A stretch of 34,031 nucleotides of DNA from NCBI RefSeq assembly GCF_004565465.1, contig NZ_SRHY01000034.1:1-34031 (forward strand), read 5' to 3'. Source of the stretch: Lentibacillus salicampi. Its GTDB lineage: Bacteria > Bacillota > Bacilli > Bacillales > Amphibacillaceae. The translations under genes and the position numbers were made by a program. The notes beneath the pieces are model-generated. The model saw only the letters and a list, made by a program, of their open reading frames with translations. It searched no databases and was not told where the DNA came from. Below are positions 1 to 7,677 of this stretch, piece after piece; within the stretch, counting starts at the first letter, position 1, and the number at the start of each line of letters is the position of its first letter.

Positions 1-57
1 AATGACATAAACGTGAAGCTTATTTGGCATACCCTTTTTTAAATCATTTCCATTTTT

Positions 58-267
58 TTACATAAAAATAGGTTGTAGTGAAATGAAGCGGGATTTTTTG
101 AAATACTTCTGTCCAAGGCTCCTAGCTCCCATCAAAAGAGTTACTTCATTTTGATTCAGCTTAAAGTCGAGACCATTAAACAATCGCTGTTCATCGATTT
201 CCTCATAGGAGAAAGAAAAGTTTCGTACCTCTATTATCGGCTTCTGCCGTCCCTTAAGCACTTTCAT
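58..267 (-). pseudogene. ykoD: Truncated ECF/ABC transporter ATPase (ykoD-like)
   Basis: This 69-codon frame begins like the ATPase of the YkoEDC thiamine/HMP uptake transporter: a beta-strand start (IIEVRNFSFSYEE) and a run into the Walker A loop (NEVTLLMGA). The loop itself is lost. After MGA the expected SGSGKST is replaced by RSLGQKYFKK and the frame stops about 25 codons later. The Q-loop, signature and Walker B motifs are absent, against a usual length of roughly 490 residues for the double ATPase. It overlaps the end of ykoE in the expected operon order. What is seen is a 5' stub. A deletion with its junction inside the Walker A codons is inferred. The product cannot bind ATP, and no ykoC follows within the 57 bases to the window edge. 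Confidence 0.8.
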
Positions 268-859
268 AATTCCGCTTCCTCTGCAATTCTTTTCCTAAAG
301 CATAGCCTCGGAGCACACCGGTTTTGGCGAGCTGGTCACTAAGCCATTTGCCGAGGACCCCCGAAATCAGGGCCGCACTGATGATCCGTACGATCAGTGT
401 CGAGACAATCAGCCACGGTGCCAGGGCAATCATCCCGGCTGAATACAAATGCCAGGCAAAACTGACCACGGCAGTGGATATACCAGATAATACAAGAACC
501 CGCAGCCGATAATCCTTCCACCCGGTCAGGGCAAAAGCAAACTCTGCCCCTGCCCCTTGGATGGCAGCGGAAAGAAGCAGCCCCGGTCCTGCCGCCGAAC
601 CGAGCAGGATCTCAACCACCCCCGCAATCACTTCTGCGGTGAAAGCAACACCGGGTTTTCGCAGGATGTAGGCCGCCATGATCGAGACAATGAACCAGAT
701 ACCGTAAATCACCTCATAGCCAAATGGTGCCAGCCCGAATGGCGCAAGGATATTGCGGATCCCTTCGCCAACCAGAAAGAATAGTAGATAGATGACCCCG
801 AATACCACCCCTAAAATCGACATCAGGACAATTTCTTTCAATTTCCATTGCTTCGTCAT
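254..859 (-). CDS. ykoE: HMP/thiamine ECF transporter substrate-binding membrane subunit YkoE
   Basis: This integral membrane protein of about 201 residues matches the YkoE family, the membrane component that captures hydroxymethylpyrimidine or thiamine in the YkoFEDC uptake system. It has five or six hydrophobic segments, starting with LKEIVLMSILGVVFGVIYLL and including the family-type stretch FGYEVIYGIWFIVSIMAAY. I chose the ATG at 859 (MTKQWKLKE) because an AAGGGGGGGG ribosome site lies a few bases upstream. A longer frame reaches 955 but overlaps ykoF further and has no such site. The gene lies directly after ykoF under the TPP riboswitch at 1576-1664. Its ATPase partner downstream is broken, so uptake is probably lost unless another energising module is shared. 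Confidence 0.88.
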   Translation of the reverse strand: MTKQWKLKEIVLMSILGVVFGVIYLLFFLVGEGIRNILAPFGLAPFGYEVIYGIWFIVSIMAAYILRKPGVAFTAEVIAGVVEILLGSAAGPGLLLSAAIQGAGAEFAFALTGWKDYRLRVLVLSGISTAVVSFAWHLYSAGMIALAPWLIVSTLIVRIISAALISGVLGKWLSDQLAKTGVLRGYALGKELQRKRNYESA

Positions 860-875
860 AAAAGCATCCCCCCCC

Positions 876-1469
876 TTATGCTTTATTGGACGGACTGTTT
901 GCTGAAATGGTAAAGGACATGGTGACATGGGAAACCTCCTCCTGCACACTGTCAAAGGACTGATGCAGCGCCCCGAATATATCCTTCACATCTCCGTCCA
1001 GCCTTGTTGCGTAATGAGAAGCGCTCACCTCAACATTGCGGTGTTTGGAAAGATCGATCTGTTCATAGATCGCATCCATATAGTCCTCCCTCCCCATCGG
1101 GTAAAGGGAAAATTTGCAGCCTGCTTCCTGAGAGACCTGATTGGATTTTGCTTCATTCAGCGGTGTATCCGCCTCATCCATATAGGAATCTGCATCCGTA
1201 TCCCCGGGGCAGCCGATAGAAAACGTACCGCTCATCGCCACATGCTCTCCTGTTTTTGCCGCATACAAAAAGAGCGCCTTAGTCACATCAAACACATGTA
1301 CCATCTTCCCACGCACACACGTGCTCACATCATCGGTATCCTTCCAAACCTTCGACGTGTCCACCTCTTCCAGTACCCCTAAAATAATATCGACGAACTG
1401 ATCACTCATCGGATACAGGGTGAACTTGCACCCGGCGATTCTGCTTGTTCCGCAGCTGTTGTTGCTCAT
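876..1469 (-). CDS. ykoF: Thiamine/HMP-binding protein YkoF
   Basis: This soluble protein of 197 residues belongs to the YkoF family, which binds thiamine or its pyrimidine moiety and is co-expressed with the YkoEDC transporter. The two-fold internal repeat of the family is visible: IAGCKFTLYPMSDQFVDIIL near residue 11 is echoed by EAGCKFSLYPMGREDYMDAI near residue 115. Length is normal for the family. The ATG at 1469 follows an AGGAGGAG ribosome site. It is the first gene behind the TPP riboswitch and terminator, so it should be switched off when thiamine pyrophosphate is abundant. A frame on the opposite strand (927-1382) is a shadow. Confidence 0.93.
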   Translation of the reverse strand: MSNNSCGTSRIAGCKFTLYPMSDQFVDIILGVLEEVDTSKVWKDTDDVSTCVRGKMVHVFDVTKALFLYAAKTGEHVAMSGTFSIGCPGDTDADSYMDEADTPLNEAKSNQVSQEAGCKFSLYPMGREDYMDAIYEQIDLSKHRNVEVSASHYATRLDGDVKDIFGALHQSFDSVQEEVSHVTMSFTISANSPSNKA

Positions 1470-1498
1470 GTTTCTCCTCCTCCTTGGTTTTTAGTCAC

Positions 1499-1530
1499 AA
1501 AAAAACTGCACTCCCGAGGGAATGCAGTTT
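1499..1530 (-). terminator. Riboswitch-controlled intrinsic terminator before ykoF
   Basis: On the minus strand AAACTGCATTCCC pairs with GGGAGTGCAGTTT across a very short loop and is followed by a run of T, giving a standard intrinsic terminator about 30 bases before ykoF. Its 5' arm (1518-1530) can instead pair with the 3' end of the aptamer (1571-1583, GGGAAGTGCAGTT), giving a mutually exclusive antiterminator. This is the expected off-switch arrangement for TPP. Confidence 0.88.
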
Positions 1531-1575
1531 GAACGTATATAGCATAATCGCTTTCATTAATCATACAGTGAACTG

Positions 1576-1664
1576 CACTTCCCCACGCTGGTATTATCCA
1601 GTTCGGGTTCAAAGGGTCAGACACAAAATCCTCTCAGCCGCCGCTTCCGGCAGCCCCCCTAGTG
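1576..1664 (-). promoter_or_regulatory. TPP (thi-box) riboswitch
   Basis: Read on the minus strand, this stretch carries the conserved TPP aptamer blocks in order: CACTAGGGGG at the 5' end, GGCTGAGAGGAT in the pyrimidine-sensing arm, GACCCTTTGAACC, and CTGGATAATACCAGCGTGGGGAAG at the 3' end (written here as family blocks). It is placed in front of ykoF-ykoE, the known B. subtilis target of this riboswitch. The aptamer appears complete, so the control element has outlived the transporter ATPase it once regulated. Confidence 0.96.
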
Positions 1665-1964
1665 TTTATCGGTTATGCAGTTTTCATGTAGCTTCATCAT
1701 AAATAACTTTTGGAATTTTGTAAAGGCGTTGCAGCAGATTAGGTTTCATCCCCTAGCTATTTTTTATTAGCTGCTATGAGTATACTCGCATTATTAATTG
1801 GCCATTCTATATTATAGGTTATCGGCAAATGATGACACAAATCACCACAAGTCCAGAAAATACCCAGAATGATAAGTTCTTTAATAAGGAAAAACAAAAT
1901 AAGACTGATTTGGTCAAAGTTGTTGATAAGATTGGACAAAATAACAATCAGTGGAGGTTTTCAA

Positions 1965-2450
1965 ATGAAAAAATCTAAATTATTGTTCCTATCCGTATTC
2001 TTAATAACCGCTGTGATGCTTTCCGCTTGTGCGTCAGATGATAATGAAGGTGAGTCAACAAATAGAGATACGGAGCAAAATAAAGAAATTGAACATGAGA
2101 CAGGAAAAGTCGTTAATAAAAATGTGAAACAAGATAATGCAGCCTCTTTAAAAGAAGGGATTGAAAAAGTATTAACTTCCCTTCAAGAATTAAAGGAAAC
2201 CGTTAAATCTTCACCCAATGATGTCGAAAAAATAAATAAAGAAGGGAAAGCCCTATCAGAAAGTTGGGAACCCATCGAAAAAAAGGTAGAAAAGCGGAAT
2301 GCTGGTGCTTATGAAAATATTGAAGAGAGTCTGTATCCGCTCATCGCTGAAGCACAAAAAGAAAAACCAGATATAAATAATGTGAAACAGCTGATTGAAG
2401 AAGTAACCAACAAACTCAATCAATTCAAAGAAAAGCTCTCATCTTCTTAA
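1965..2450 (+). CDS. Secreted lipoprotein of unknown function
   Basis: This protein of 161 residues starts at the ATG at 1965, seven bases after a GGAGG ribosome site; an upstream in-frame start at 1869 has none. It has a lipoprotein signal peptide: lysines at 2-3 and 5, a hydrophobic stretch, then the lipobox LSAC with Cys near residue 22, so it should be anchored on the outer face of the membrane. The mature part is a charged, acidic linker followed by a helical domain rich in Lys and Glu. The segment SWEPIEKKVEKRNAGAYENI resembles helical repeats seen in EfeO/FTR1-type iron-uptake proteins, but that link is weak. No partner gene is adjacent. Function is unassigned. Confidence 0.8.
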   Translation: MKKSKLLFLSVFLITAVMLSACASDDNEGESTNRDTEQNKEIEHETGKVVNKNVKQDNAASLKEGIEKVLTSLQELKETVKSSPNDVEKINKEGKALSESWEPIEKKVEKRNAGAYENIEESLYPLIAEAQKEKPDINNVKQLIEEVTNKLNQFKEKLSSS

Positions 2451-2701
2451 CGCGGATTTAGCAGTCATTCTTATAGATCACCCTCATATGTTGTAACCGC
2501 TTGCCTAATCCAATACGCCCAATTAATTAATGGAATGAATTGACTGTTTAAGCTGTGAAACTAGGTACACTTGTTTACGAACTCCGGGGGGGGGCATACA
2601 TGTGAGACGCTCACCAGCAGACTGAATACAGAACCCCCATAGCCAGGATCCAGCAAAATACCTGGGAAAATTATTTTTATTCCAGGGCCTTCCTCTTTAT
2701 T
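2451..2701. other. Non-coding gap between lipoprotein and binding-protein remnant
   Basis: No credible gene is seen here. The stretch contains a homopolymer of nine G at about 2586-2594 and a short inverted repeat CCTGG/CCAGG at 2661-2686 around an AT-rich loop, which could be a weak terminator for the minus-strand remnant. Confidence 0.4.
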
Positions 2702-2986
2702 TCACTTCAAATCCTTTTCCTGATTGGCAAGCCAATAAGCAGCAAGTGCAGCGGCACCTGCACGCGATCCAAAGTCAACACTATCACTATTTAAAAATTC
2801 AAGAGCTTTATTGCTCCCTCGACTTAATGTCAAGGGAGCATCGATATTTTCATCTGCAAACTCCTCTTCAGCCCAGCCAAACTCTTTAAGTACTAAACTT
2901 GTCGGTGAATAATAAGCATAATCAAGTCGAATTTCACTCAGTGAACCATCAGCATTTTCATCAGATCCACACCCTGCGACAAGCAA
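2702..2986 (-). pseudogene. Remnant of an aliphatic sulfonate ABC transporter substrate-binding protein
   Basis: About 94 codons remain of a protein usually near 330 residues. The frame has a lipobox-like VAGCGSDEN, then a stretch typical of SsuA/TauA-type binding proteins: IRLDYAYYSPTSLVLKEFGW and RGSNKALEFLNSDSVDFGS. It then ends abruptly in AAYWLANQEKDLK. The first codon is TTG with no ribosome site, and the signal peptide is incomplete: the frame reads on upstream into YVNGTYTVLLVAGCG, not into a positively charged start. No permease or ATPase gene is nearby. The likely history is an internal deletion plus loss of the 5' end. Confidence 0.72.
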
Positions 2987-3003
2987 TACTGTATACGTAC
3001 CAT

Positions 3004-3102
3004 TTACATAAGAAACATATGGAGATTGATATGTTCCTTTAAAAAGTCTGCATACTTTATGGCAATGTCGGTTATTGGCTTTCCAGAATGGACAGTAGCC
3101 AT
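3004..3102 (-). pseudogene. Short gene fragment with its own ribosome site (32 codons)
   Basis: This is an ATG frame of 32 residues beginning MATVHSGKPITDIAIKYADF, preceded on the minus strand by an AAAGGAG ribosome site. It ends just before the sulfonate-binding remnant. The sequence after ADF changes frame: the neighbouring frame reads KGTYQSPYVSYVNG straight into the remnant, so a single-base indel near 3042 may separate two parts of one reading frame. I do not recognise the family. It appears to be part of the same decaying locus. Confidence 0.35.
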
Positions 3103-3392
3103 CGTCTCAGCTCCTTTATTTCATCAATCTTTTCCGCTGTATAATGACGCTGTACAATTTTTATAAAAGCTTTTCTTATAACCCGAGTATCTTGCTGCCT
3201 ACTATTATTATATCCATATTAATGTATATTTGCTACATGTAGAATGATAGTCACACAGCAATATTCAGGCGGTAAACTTACACCCTGGCTTTTTTGTTAA
3301 AAAGCAGTGTTCTCAACCATATCCACAGTGTTATAATTTATTAATAAGACTTGCAGGATTGAACTCCATCTTAATGCACGAGGAGGAAAACA

Positions 3393-4367
3393 ATGAAAAA
3401 TAACAAACTTGCGATTATAGGTATGGGTCATGTAGGTTCATATGTACTTGCGGATGCCATGAAAGTCGGTCTATTTTCAGAAATTGTCGTTATCGATCAA
3501 GACAAAAATATCGCTTTTGGTGAAGCCCTTGACCAGGCACACGCAACTTCTCTCACTTATATGACGAACGTTCATGTTCACGCTGGTGATTATCCGGACC
3601 TGAAGGACGCAGATGTCATTATTTGTGCAGCTGGCCCAAGTATCATCACAACCGAAGACAATAAAAAACCTGACAGGGCCTTGTTGGCAAAAGAAAACGG
3701 AGAAATTATTCGTGAAGTCATGACAGGGATTACGCAATATACAAATGAAGCCATTATTATTTTCATTACAAACCCATTGGATTCCATGGTCTATATTGCT
3801 GAAAATGAATTTGATTACCCGAAAGGACGCATCTTTGGTACAGGAACCATGCTCGATTCTGCAAGGCTGCGTCAAGTCATTGCAGCAAATTACCGTGTTG
3901 ATCCCAAAAGTGTCACAGGTTACATGATGGGAGAACATGGCCTGACTGCTTTTCCCGTCTTTAGCCGCTTGAATATCCAGGGATTTGGTGAAAAAGAATT
4001 GGATCATTATTTCAAGGGGAAAGAGCCGCTGGACAGAAAAACATTTGGTCAAAAAGTAGTGGATGCGGCTTACGACGTGTTAAATGGGAAAGGCTGGACC
4101 AACGCTGGGGTTGCCCAAGCTGCCATTACACTGGCTAAATCAGTTTTATTAGATGAACGAAGCGTTTACCCTGTTTGCACGACATTAAACGGACAATACG
4201 GCTATCATGGCGACGTCGCGTTAAGCATGCCGTGCATCATTGGCAGGAATGGCGTGGAACAACAATTAGAGATTGAATTAGATCATGAAGAGGTGACGCT
4301 ATTACAGCAATCAGCTGCCTATATACAAGAAACAATGAAGATAGCGAAAACGGGAAAAAGTAACTAA
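3393..4367 (+). CDS. L-lactate / L-2-hydroxyacid dehydrogenase family protein
   Basis: This is a cytosolic NAD-dependent dehydrogenase of 324 residues from the LDH/MDH superfamily, interconverting 2-oxoacids and L-2-hydroxyacids. The Rossmann motif G10-M-G12-H-V-G15 is intact. Catalytic positions by family alignment are R95 in the substrate loop, N127-P128, D155, R158 and H182 in GEHG. The substrate loop reads DNKKPDRALLAKEN, without the usual QKPGETR of classical lactate dehydrogenase, so the substrate may be a bulkier 2-oxoacid, as in hydroxyisocaproate dehydrogenases. The ATG at 3393 follows a GAGGAGG ribosome site. The gene stands alone between a decayed locus and a convergent transporter gene. 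Confidence 0.9.
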   Translation: MKNNKLAIIGMGHVGSYVLADAMKVGLFSEIVVIDQDKNIAFGEALDQAHATSLTYMTNVHVHAGDYPDLKDADVIICAAGPSIITTEDNKKPDRALLAKENGEIIREVMTGITQYTNEAIIIFITNPLDSMVYIAENEFDYPKGRIFGTGTMLDSARLRQVIAANYRVDPKSVTGYMMGEHGLTAFPVFSRLNIQGFGEKELDHYFKGKEPLDRKTFGQKVVDAAYDVLNGKGWTNAGVAQAAITLAKSVLLDERSVYPVCTTLNGQYGYHGDVALSMPCIIGRNGVEQQLEIELDHEEVTLLQQSAAYIQETMKIAKTGKSN

Positions 4368-4404
4368 GAAATCCTTGTTACTTTGGCCAGGTTTCTTTTT
4401 TCTT
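4366..4404 (+). terminator. Possible intrinsic terminator after the dehydrogenase
   Basis: AAGAAATCC, starting at the stop codon, can pair with GGTTTCTT about 14 bases on, with one bulge, followed by a T-rich run. The stem is short and AT-rich, so this is a weak call. Confidence 0.4.
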
Positions 4405-4570
4405 GTATCCATAAAGTCCCCCGGATATGCCTGATCCAATATATATTTTAATATTCCGGTATATGCCGGGGGCGTATCTACCGGAGAATGCAGCAATTCC
4501 CGTGGCCATGTCAATATAGTTCATTCGATTTTTAGCAACCACGCCTTCCTGACCCAAAGGCGCCGCCACA

Positions 4571-5458
4571 TCAGTAGTGTGGCATGTGACGGTTTCGCTT
4601 CCTACGCTGCCAGGTCGCAAAAATCACGCCCCCCACGATAAACAGCGAACCGGTCATCTCCGGAACGGTAATCGGCTTTTGCAGCAGGAGAACACCCATC
4701 ACCATGGCGACGAACGGCTCCAGGTTGGATAGAATGGACGCTTTTGAGGCATCGGCATAACGGATATGATGATTCCAGACAAGGGTCGCTATGCCATGAA
4801 CAACAATCGCTGTCACGATCAGGAGACCCCATCCCTGCCAGTTCCCGCTTAGTGTCACCGGATTATCCATAACAAAGACGACCGGCAACGATACAATCAA
4901 ACCAATGACGTTTGAATATAACGTTGTGATCACAGGGCTTATGCGTTGGGATAAAATCCGGGTGATAATAATCAGGATGGCAAAAGAAACCATGGTGATA
5001 ACAATCCACAACAAACCGCGCTCAAGATGGAGTGCGGCACCTCCCTCACTCACGACAAAATAAATACCAATGATCGCAATAATGGAGCCAAGGAGCATGC
5101 GCGATGTGAATTTTTCCTTTAAAAAAACAGCTGCCAGAACCCCTGTTAAAATGGGAGCTGTGGCAAGAATCAGTGCCGAAGTTGTGGAATCGGCGGTGAC
5201 CAGCCCTTCAAAAAAAGACCACTGATTGATAAACACCCCCACCACCCCAAGCAGGAGAATCCATACCCAGTCACGCGGTGAAATTTTCCGGAGCCCATGT
5301 CTCGGCAAAATGAATATCATTAAGAAAAAGACAATAAATAATAATCGCAGTGATGTTAAAGCTGCCGGTGAGAAGTCATTCACAAGTATTTTTCCAAAGA
5401 CAAAATTGCTTCCCCAGACAGTCACACAAAATGTCAGCCACAGGTAGGTTTTTAACAT
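4571..5458 (-). CDS. EamA-family (DMT superfamily) metabolite transporter
   Basis: This membrane protein of 295 residues has about ten hydrophobic segments and the two tandem EamA halves of the drug/metabolite transporter superfamily. The first half starts YLWLTFCVTVWGSNFVFGKI and contains LRLLFIVFFLMIF. The second has LVWNHHIRYADASKASILSN and LEPFVAMVMGVLLL, the typical 'EPV' segment before the ninth helix. It ends in a basic tail (RRKRNR). The substrate cannot be read from sequence; relatives export amino acids or other metabolites. I prefer the ATG at 5458, which has AAAGAG eight bases upstream, over the in-frame ATG at 5482, which has none. It stands alone, downstream of the tandem-repeat block. 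Confidence 0.88.
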   Translation of the reverse strand: MLKTYLWLTFCVTVWGSNFVFGKILVNDFSPAALTSLRLLFIVFFLMIFILPRHGLRKISPRDWVWILLLGVVGVFINQWSFFEGLVTADSTTSALILATAPILTGVLAAVFLKEKFTSRMLLGSIIAIIGIYFVVSEGGAALHLERGLLWIVITMVSFAILIIITRILSQRISPVITTLYSNVIGLIVSLPVVFVMDNPVTLSGNWQGWGLLIVTAIVVHGIATLVWNHHIRYADASKASILSNLEPFVAMVMGVLLLQKPITVPEMTGSLFIVGGVIFATWQRRKRNRHMPHY

Positions 5459-5557
5459 TATATCAGCTCTTTCTGTCCTCATGATGTCAATACTTTATTT
5501 TAGCCATTCGAGTGGCCGTTCACAAATGAAACAGTTTGTCCGCCGTGATACGAAAAT

Positions 5558-5806
5558 CGAGCCTCTACTAGTGATGTGCGCGCCTCTTACATTGATGGGC
5601 GTGCCTCTACCATTGATCGCCGCGCTTCCACCGTTGATAACCGCGCGTTCACCATTGATCGCCGCGCTTCTACCGTTGATAACCGCGCGTTCACCATTGA
5701 TCGCGGCGCTTCTACCTTTGATAGTCGCACCTCCACCGTCGATGTCCCCGCCTTCACCGTTGATACCAGCGCTTCTACCATTGATGGGCGTGCCTCCACC
5801 CTGACG
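5558..5806. repeat. 21-bp tandem repeat block, about 12 units
   Basis: The block is built of degenerate 21-bp units of the form CGCGCTTCTACCATTGAT plus three variable bases. Two adjacent units form a 42-bp higher-order copy repeated almost exactly (5621-5704), which points to recent slippage or unequal exchange. Because 21 is a multiple of three, several frames stay open: one on the plus strand reads as a heptapeptide repeat of the type RASTIDR, and one on the minus strand reads STVEARR-type repeats. No frame has a convincing ribosome site, and the block lies between two minus-strand transporter genes, so I treat it as a minisatellite and not a gene. Confidence 0.85.
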
Positions 5807-5822
5807 CTCGCGCAGAGGCCGC

Positions 5823-7022
5823 TTAATGAATAAATTTGGTTTTTCGTGTTTTCTTTACCCTCTTGTTCCATAAGTCAATAAAAGCACGCTTTCTCCTTCT
5901 TTTTGGGCCTATGAAAATAGCCAACATACCAACGAACCCATAAATAATAAACGCAGGCGTATAGCCCCACGCTTCAATGAACCACCCGGCGAATAATGAA
6001 CCGATCACTTGCCCGACTGCCAAAAGTAAAAATGGTACGGCAATACCCAAGGATGCATTCGTAATAAATACACGGATGCCCCACACAAGAAGCACGCCGG
6101 TGATAAATATATAAAAACAGCCAAAGATTGCGGCTGACAAGTAAGATACAAACAAGTTTTCAGGCGCCAAGGCCAGAATAATCGATGCAGAAGTAATCAA
6201 TAAACTTCCCAATTTATAGGCAAAAGGCAGTCCTCCCTTTTCAATCAGCGAACCGGAAAACCCACCCAATACACCAAATAAGCCAATAATAATCCAAAAA
6301 CCGGAAAGTTGCCAGCCGCTGTAATCACCGGCAACTTCAATAAACGTTCTGGAAAACGTCCAAAAAGGTGCTGTGGAGATCCCTAGAAATAAAGATGCCA
6401 AAACCAAAGAGGCGGCTCCTTTTACGCCACGTATGGAGAGTTTCCCTTTTTCAAACCTAAGATCCGAACGCACCCCATCTTTCGGAATAGCCCGGAAATT
6501 CCATACTAATACCAAGAATGTCAGGAATGCATAGATGAGATACGTCAGTCGCCAATTCGTACTTAATAAAATCGCTCCTGCTCCAGAAAGCGCTATGCCG
6601 ATACTTGTGCCTGAATTAATCCATGTATTCGCTCTACCTTGTTTATCCTCCTTCATCCAAAGTGATACCGCTGCCCCGTAAGGCGGGGACACCAAACCAG
6701 TACTTCCGCCGGCAAGCAATACGCCTAAGGCAAGCACCCAAACATTTGGCGTGATTGCGATCAACAGCAAGCCAACAAAAGCTGACAGTCCAGCCGAGAA
6801 AATCATCTTCCCTGGCCCTTCTCTGGTCGTCATCACTGTGGATAAAACGATCGTGAAGCAATAGGCAACATAAAACAACGACGAAACCATTCCCGAGACA
6901 GACTCAGACATATCCAGTGATTCACTCATCCCGGGAAGAAGCAAGCCAAAACTAAATCTCGCCAAGCCATAAGTGACCGCAATCATAGCAACACCAGGTA
7001 AAACCAGCTTCGAAAACCGCAT
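5823..7022 (-). CDS. MFS transporter (TetR-controlled efflux candidate)
   Basis: This major facilitator protein of 399 residues has twelve hydrophobic segments. The N-terminus reads LPGVAMIAVTYGLARFSFGL, with the A-R-F-S-F-G and LLPGMSESL pattern common in YbfB/CynX-like members. A motif-A-like loop and the central charged loop (RAIPKDGVRSDLRFEKGK) separate the two six-helix halves. It ends in a very basic tail. The ATG at 7022 has AGGATGG upstream; the ATG at 7031 sits almost on the same ribosome site and is less likely. It lies 60 bases downstream of a TetR gene on the same strand, with a palindrome at 7049-7064 matching one before the TetR gene. The substrate is unknown; a drug or toxic metabolite is inferred from the regulator. 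Confidence 0.87.
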   Translation of the reverse strand: MRFSKLVLPGVAMIAVTYGLARFSFGLLLPGMSESLDMSESVSGMVSSLFYVAYCFTIVLSTVMTTREGPGKMIFSAGLSAFVGLLLIAITPNVWVLALGVLLAGGSTGLVSPPYGAAVSLWMKEDKQGRANTWINSGTSIGIALSGAGAILLSTNWRLTYLIYAFLTFLVLVWNFRAIPKDGVRSDLRFEKGKLSIRGVKGAASLVLASLFLGISTAPFWTFSRTFIEVAGDYSGWQLSGFWIIIGLFGVLGGFSGSLIEKGGLPFAYKLGSLLITSASIILALAPENLFVSYLSAAIFGCFYIFITGVLLVWGIRVFITNASLGIAVPFLLLAVGQVIGSLFAGWFIEAWGYTPAFIIYGFVGMLAIFIGPKRRRKRAFIDLWNKRVKKTRKTKFIH

Positions 7023-7048
7023 GATATCCATCCTAACTTTAAAATATA

Positions 7049-7064
7049 TAGAACGACCTTTCTA
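7049..7064. promoter_or_regulatory. Putative TetR operator before the MFS gene
   Basis: TAGAACGACCTTTCTA is a near-palindrome (TAGAA-N6-TTCTA) 27 bases upstream of the MFS start. The same motif, TAGAATGACCTTTATA, occurs before the TetR gene. It resembles TAGACC-type boxes bound by LmrA/YxaF-like TetR regulators. Confidence 0.65.
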
Positions 7065-7081
7065 GTTGAGGGTCAAAAAAA

Positions 7082-7636
7082 TTACGATGTGTTTTGGACA
7101 AGCGTCCGCGCCATCGCAATCGAATATTGTGTTGCCTTCTCAGCGCCAATCAGTGTCGTCATTGACGTCGTGCCTTCGAGCAGCAATGTCATTTGGTTTG
7201 CCAGGTCACGTTCGTTATCTTTGCCTTTCTTTTGAGCCAATTCCTGAAAATATTTGAGCAGTCTATATTTATGGCCTTTCGCAATACTCTCAACTTCATC
7301 ATCAAATCCCGAATAATCCATAATGGCTCTTAAAAACATGTCGCCATTATAGGATTGTTCCTTCAACCAACGTCCATGAGCCTCAACAGCAAGGATGAAC
7401 GGCGAATCCGAATCCATTTCCACATGGGAATCCAAATAAGACCAATAGCGCTCTTCCCGCTGCTTCAGTACTTCTTCAACCAAATTGTCCTTGGATGAAA
7501 AGTGGTTGTATAGCGTCATGGTCGCGACATTGGCTTCATTAATAATTTGCTTCAATCCTACACCTCTGAACCCATGCTCATAAAATAACCGTTCAGCCAC
7601 TTCCAGTAACGTTTCTTTTTTAGCAGATCGAGTCAT
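7082..7636 (-). CDS. TetR/AcrR-family transcriptional regulator
   Basis: This repressor of 184 residues has a standard TetR helix-turn-helix near residues 8-52 (LLEVAERLFYEHGFRGVGLK, then NVATMTLYNHFSSKDNLVEE) and a variable ligand-binding C-terminal half. It starts at the ATG at 7636 behind an AAGGAGAAG ribosome site. The palindrome at 7662-7677 lies 26 bases upstream, where a repressor would block transcription. Since the same motif precedes the MFS gene downstream, the protein probably represses itself and the transporter and is released by a substrate of the pump. Confidence 0.92.
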   Translation of the reverse strand: MTRSAKKETLLEVAERLFYEHGFRGVGLKQIINEANVATMTLYNHFSSKDNLVEEVLKQREERYWSYLDSHVEMDSDSPFILAVEAHGRWLKEQSYNGDMFLRAIMDYSGFDDEVESIAKGHKYRLLKYFQELAQKKGKDNERDLANQMTLLLEGTTSMTTLIGAEKATQYSIAMARTLVQNTS

Positions 7637-7661
7637 GTTACCTACTTCTCCTTCAATTAGA

Positions 7662-7677
7662 TAGAATGACCTTTATA
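7662..7677. promoter_or_regulatory. Putative TetR operator before the TetR gene
   Basis: TAGAATGACCTTTATA matches the site before the MFS gene at 14 of 16 positions. It lies between the likely promoter and the ribosome site of the regulator gene, as expected for autoregulation. Confidence 0.62.

Noticed and set aside
927..1382. 151-codon plus-strand frame
   Set aside because: It is the reverse complement of ykoF, has no ribosome site and resembles no family.
4378..4620. 80-codon minus-strand frame after the EamA gene
   Set aside because: It has no ribosome site, overlaps the 3' end of the EamA gene in another frame and shows no recognisable motif.
5433..5482. TTGACA followed by TATAAT before the EamA gene as a promoter
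   Set aside because: The spacing is about 22 bases, too long for a sigma-A promoter, and the TATAAT overlaps the chosen start codon.
5481..5871. Three frames of 85-107 codons in the tandem repeats
   Set aside because: They stay open because the 21-bp unit is a multiple of three; none has a convincing start signal.
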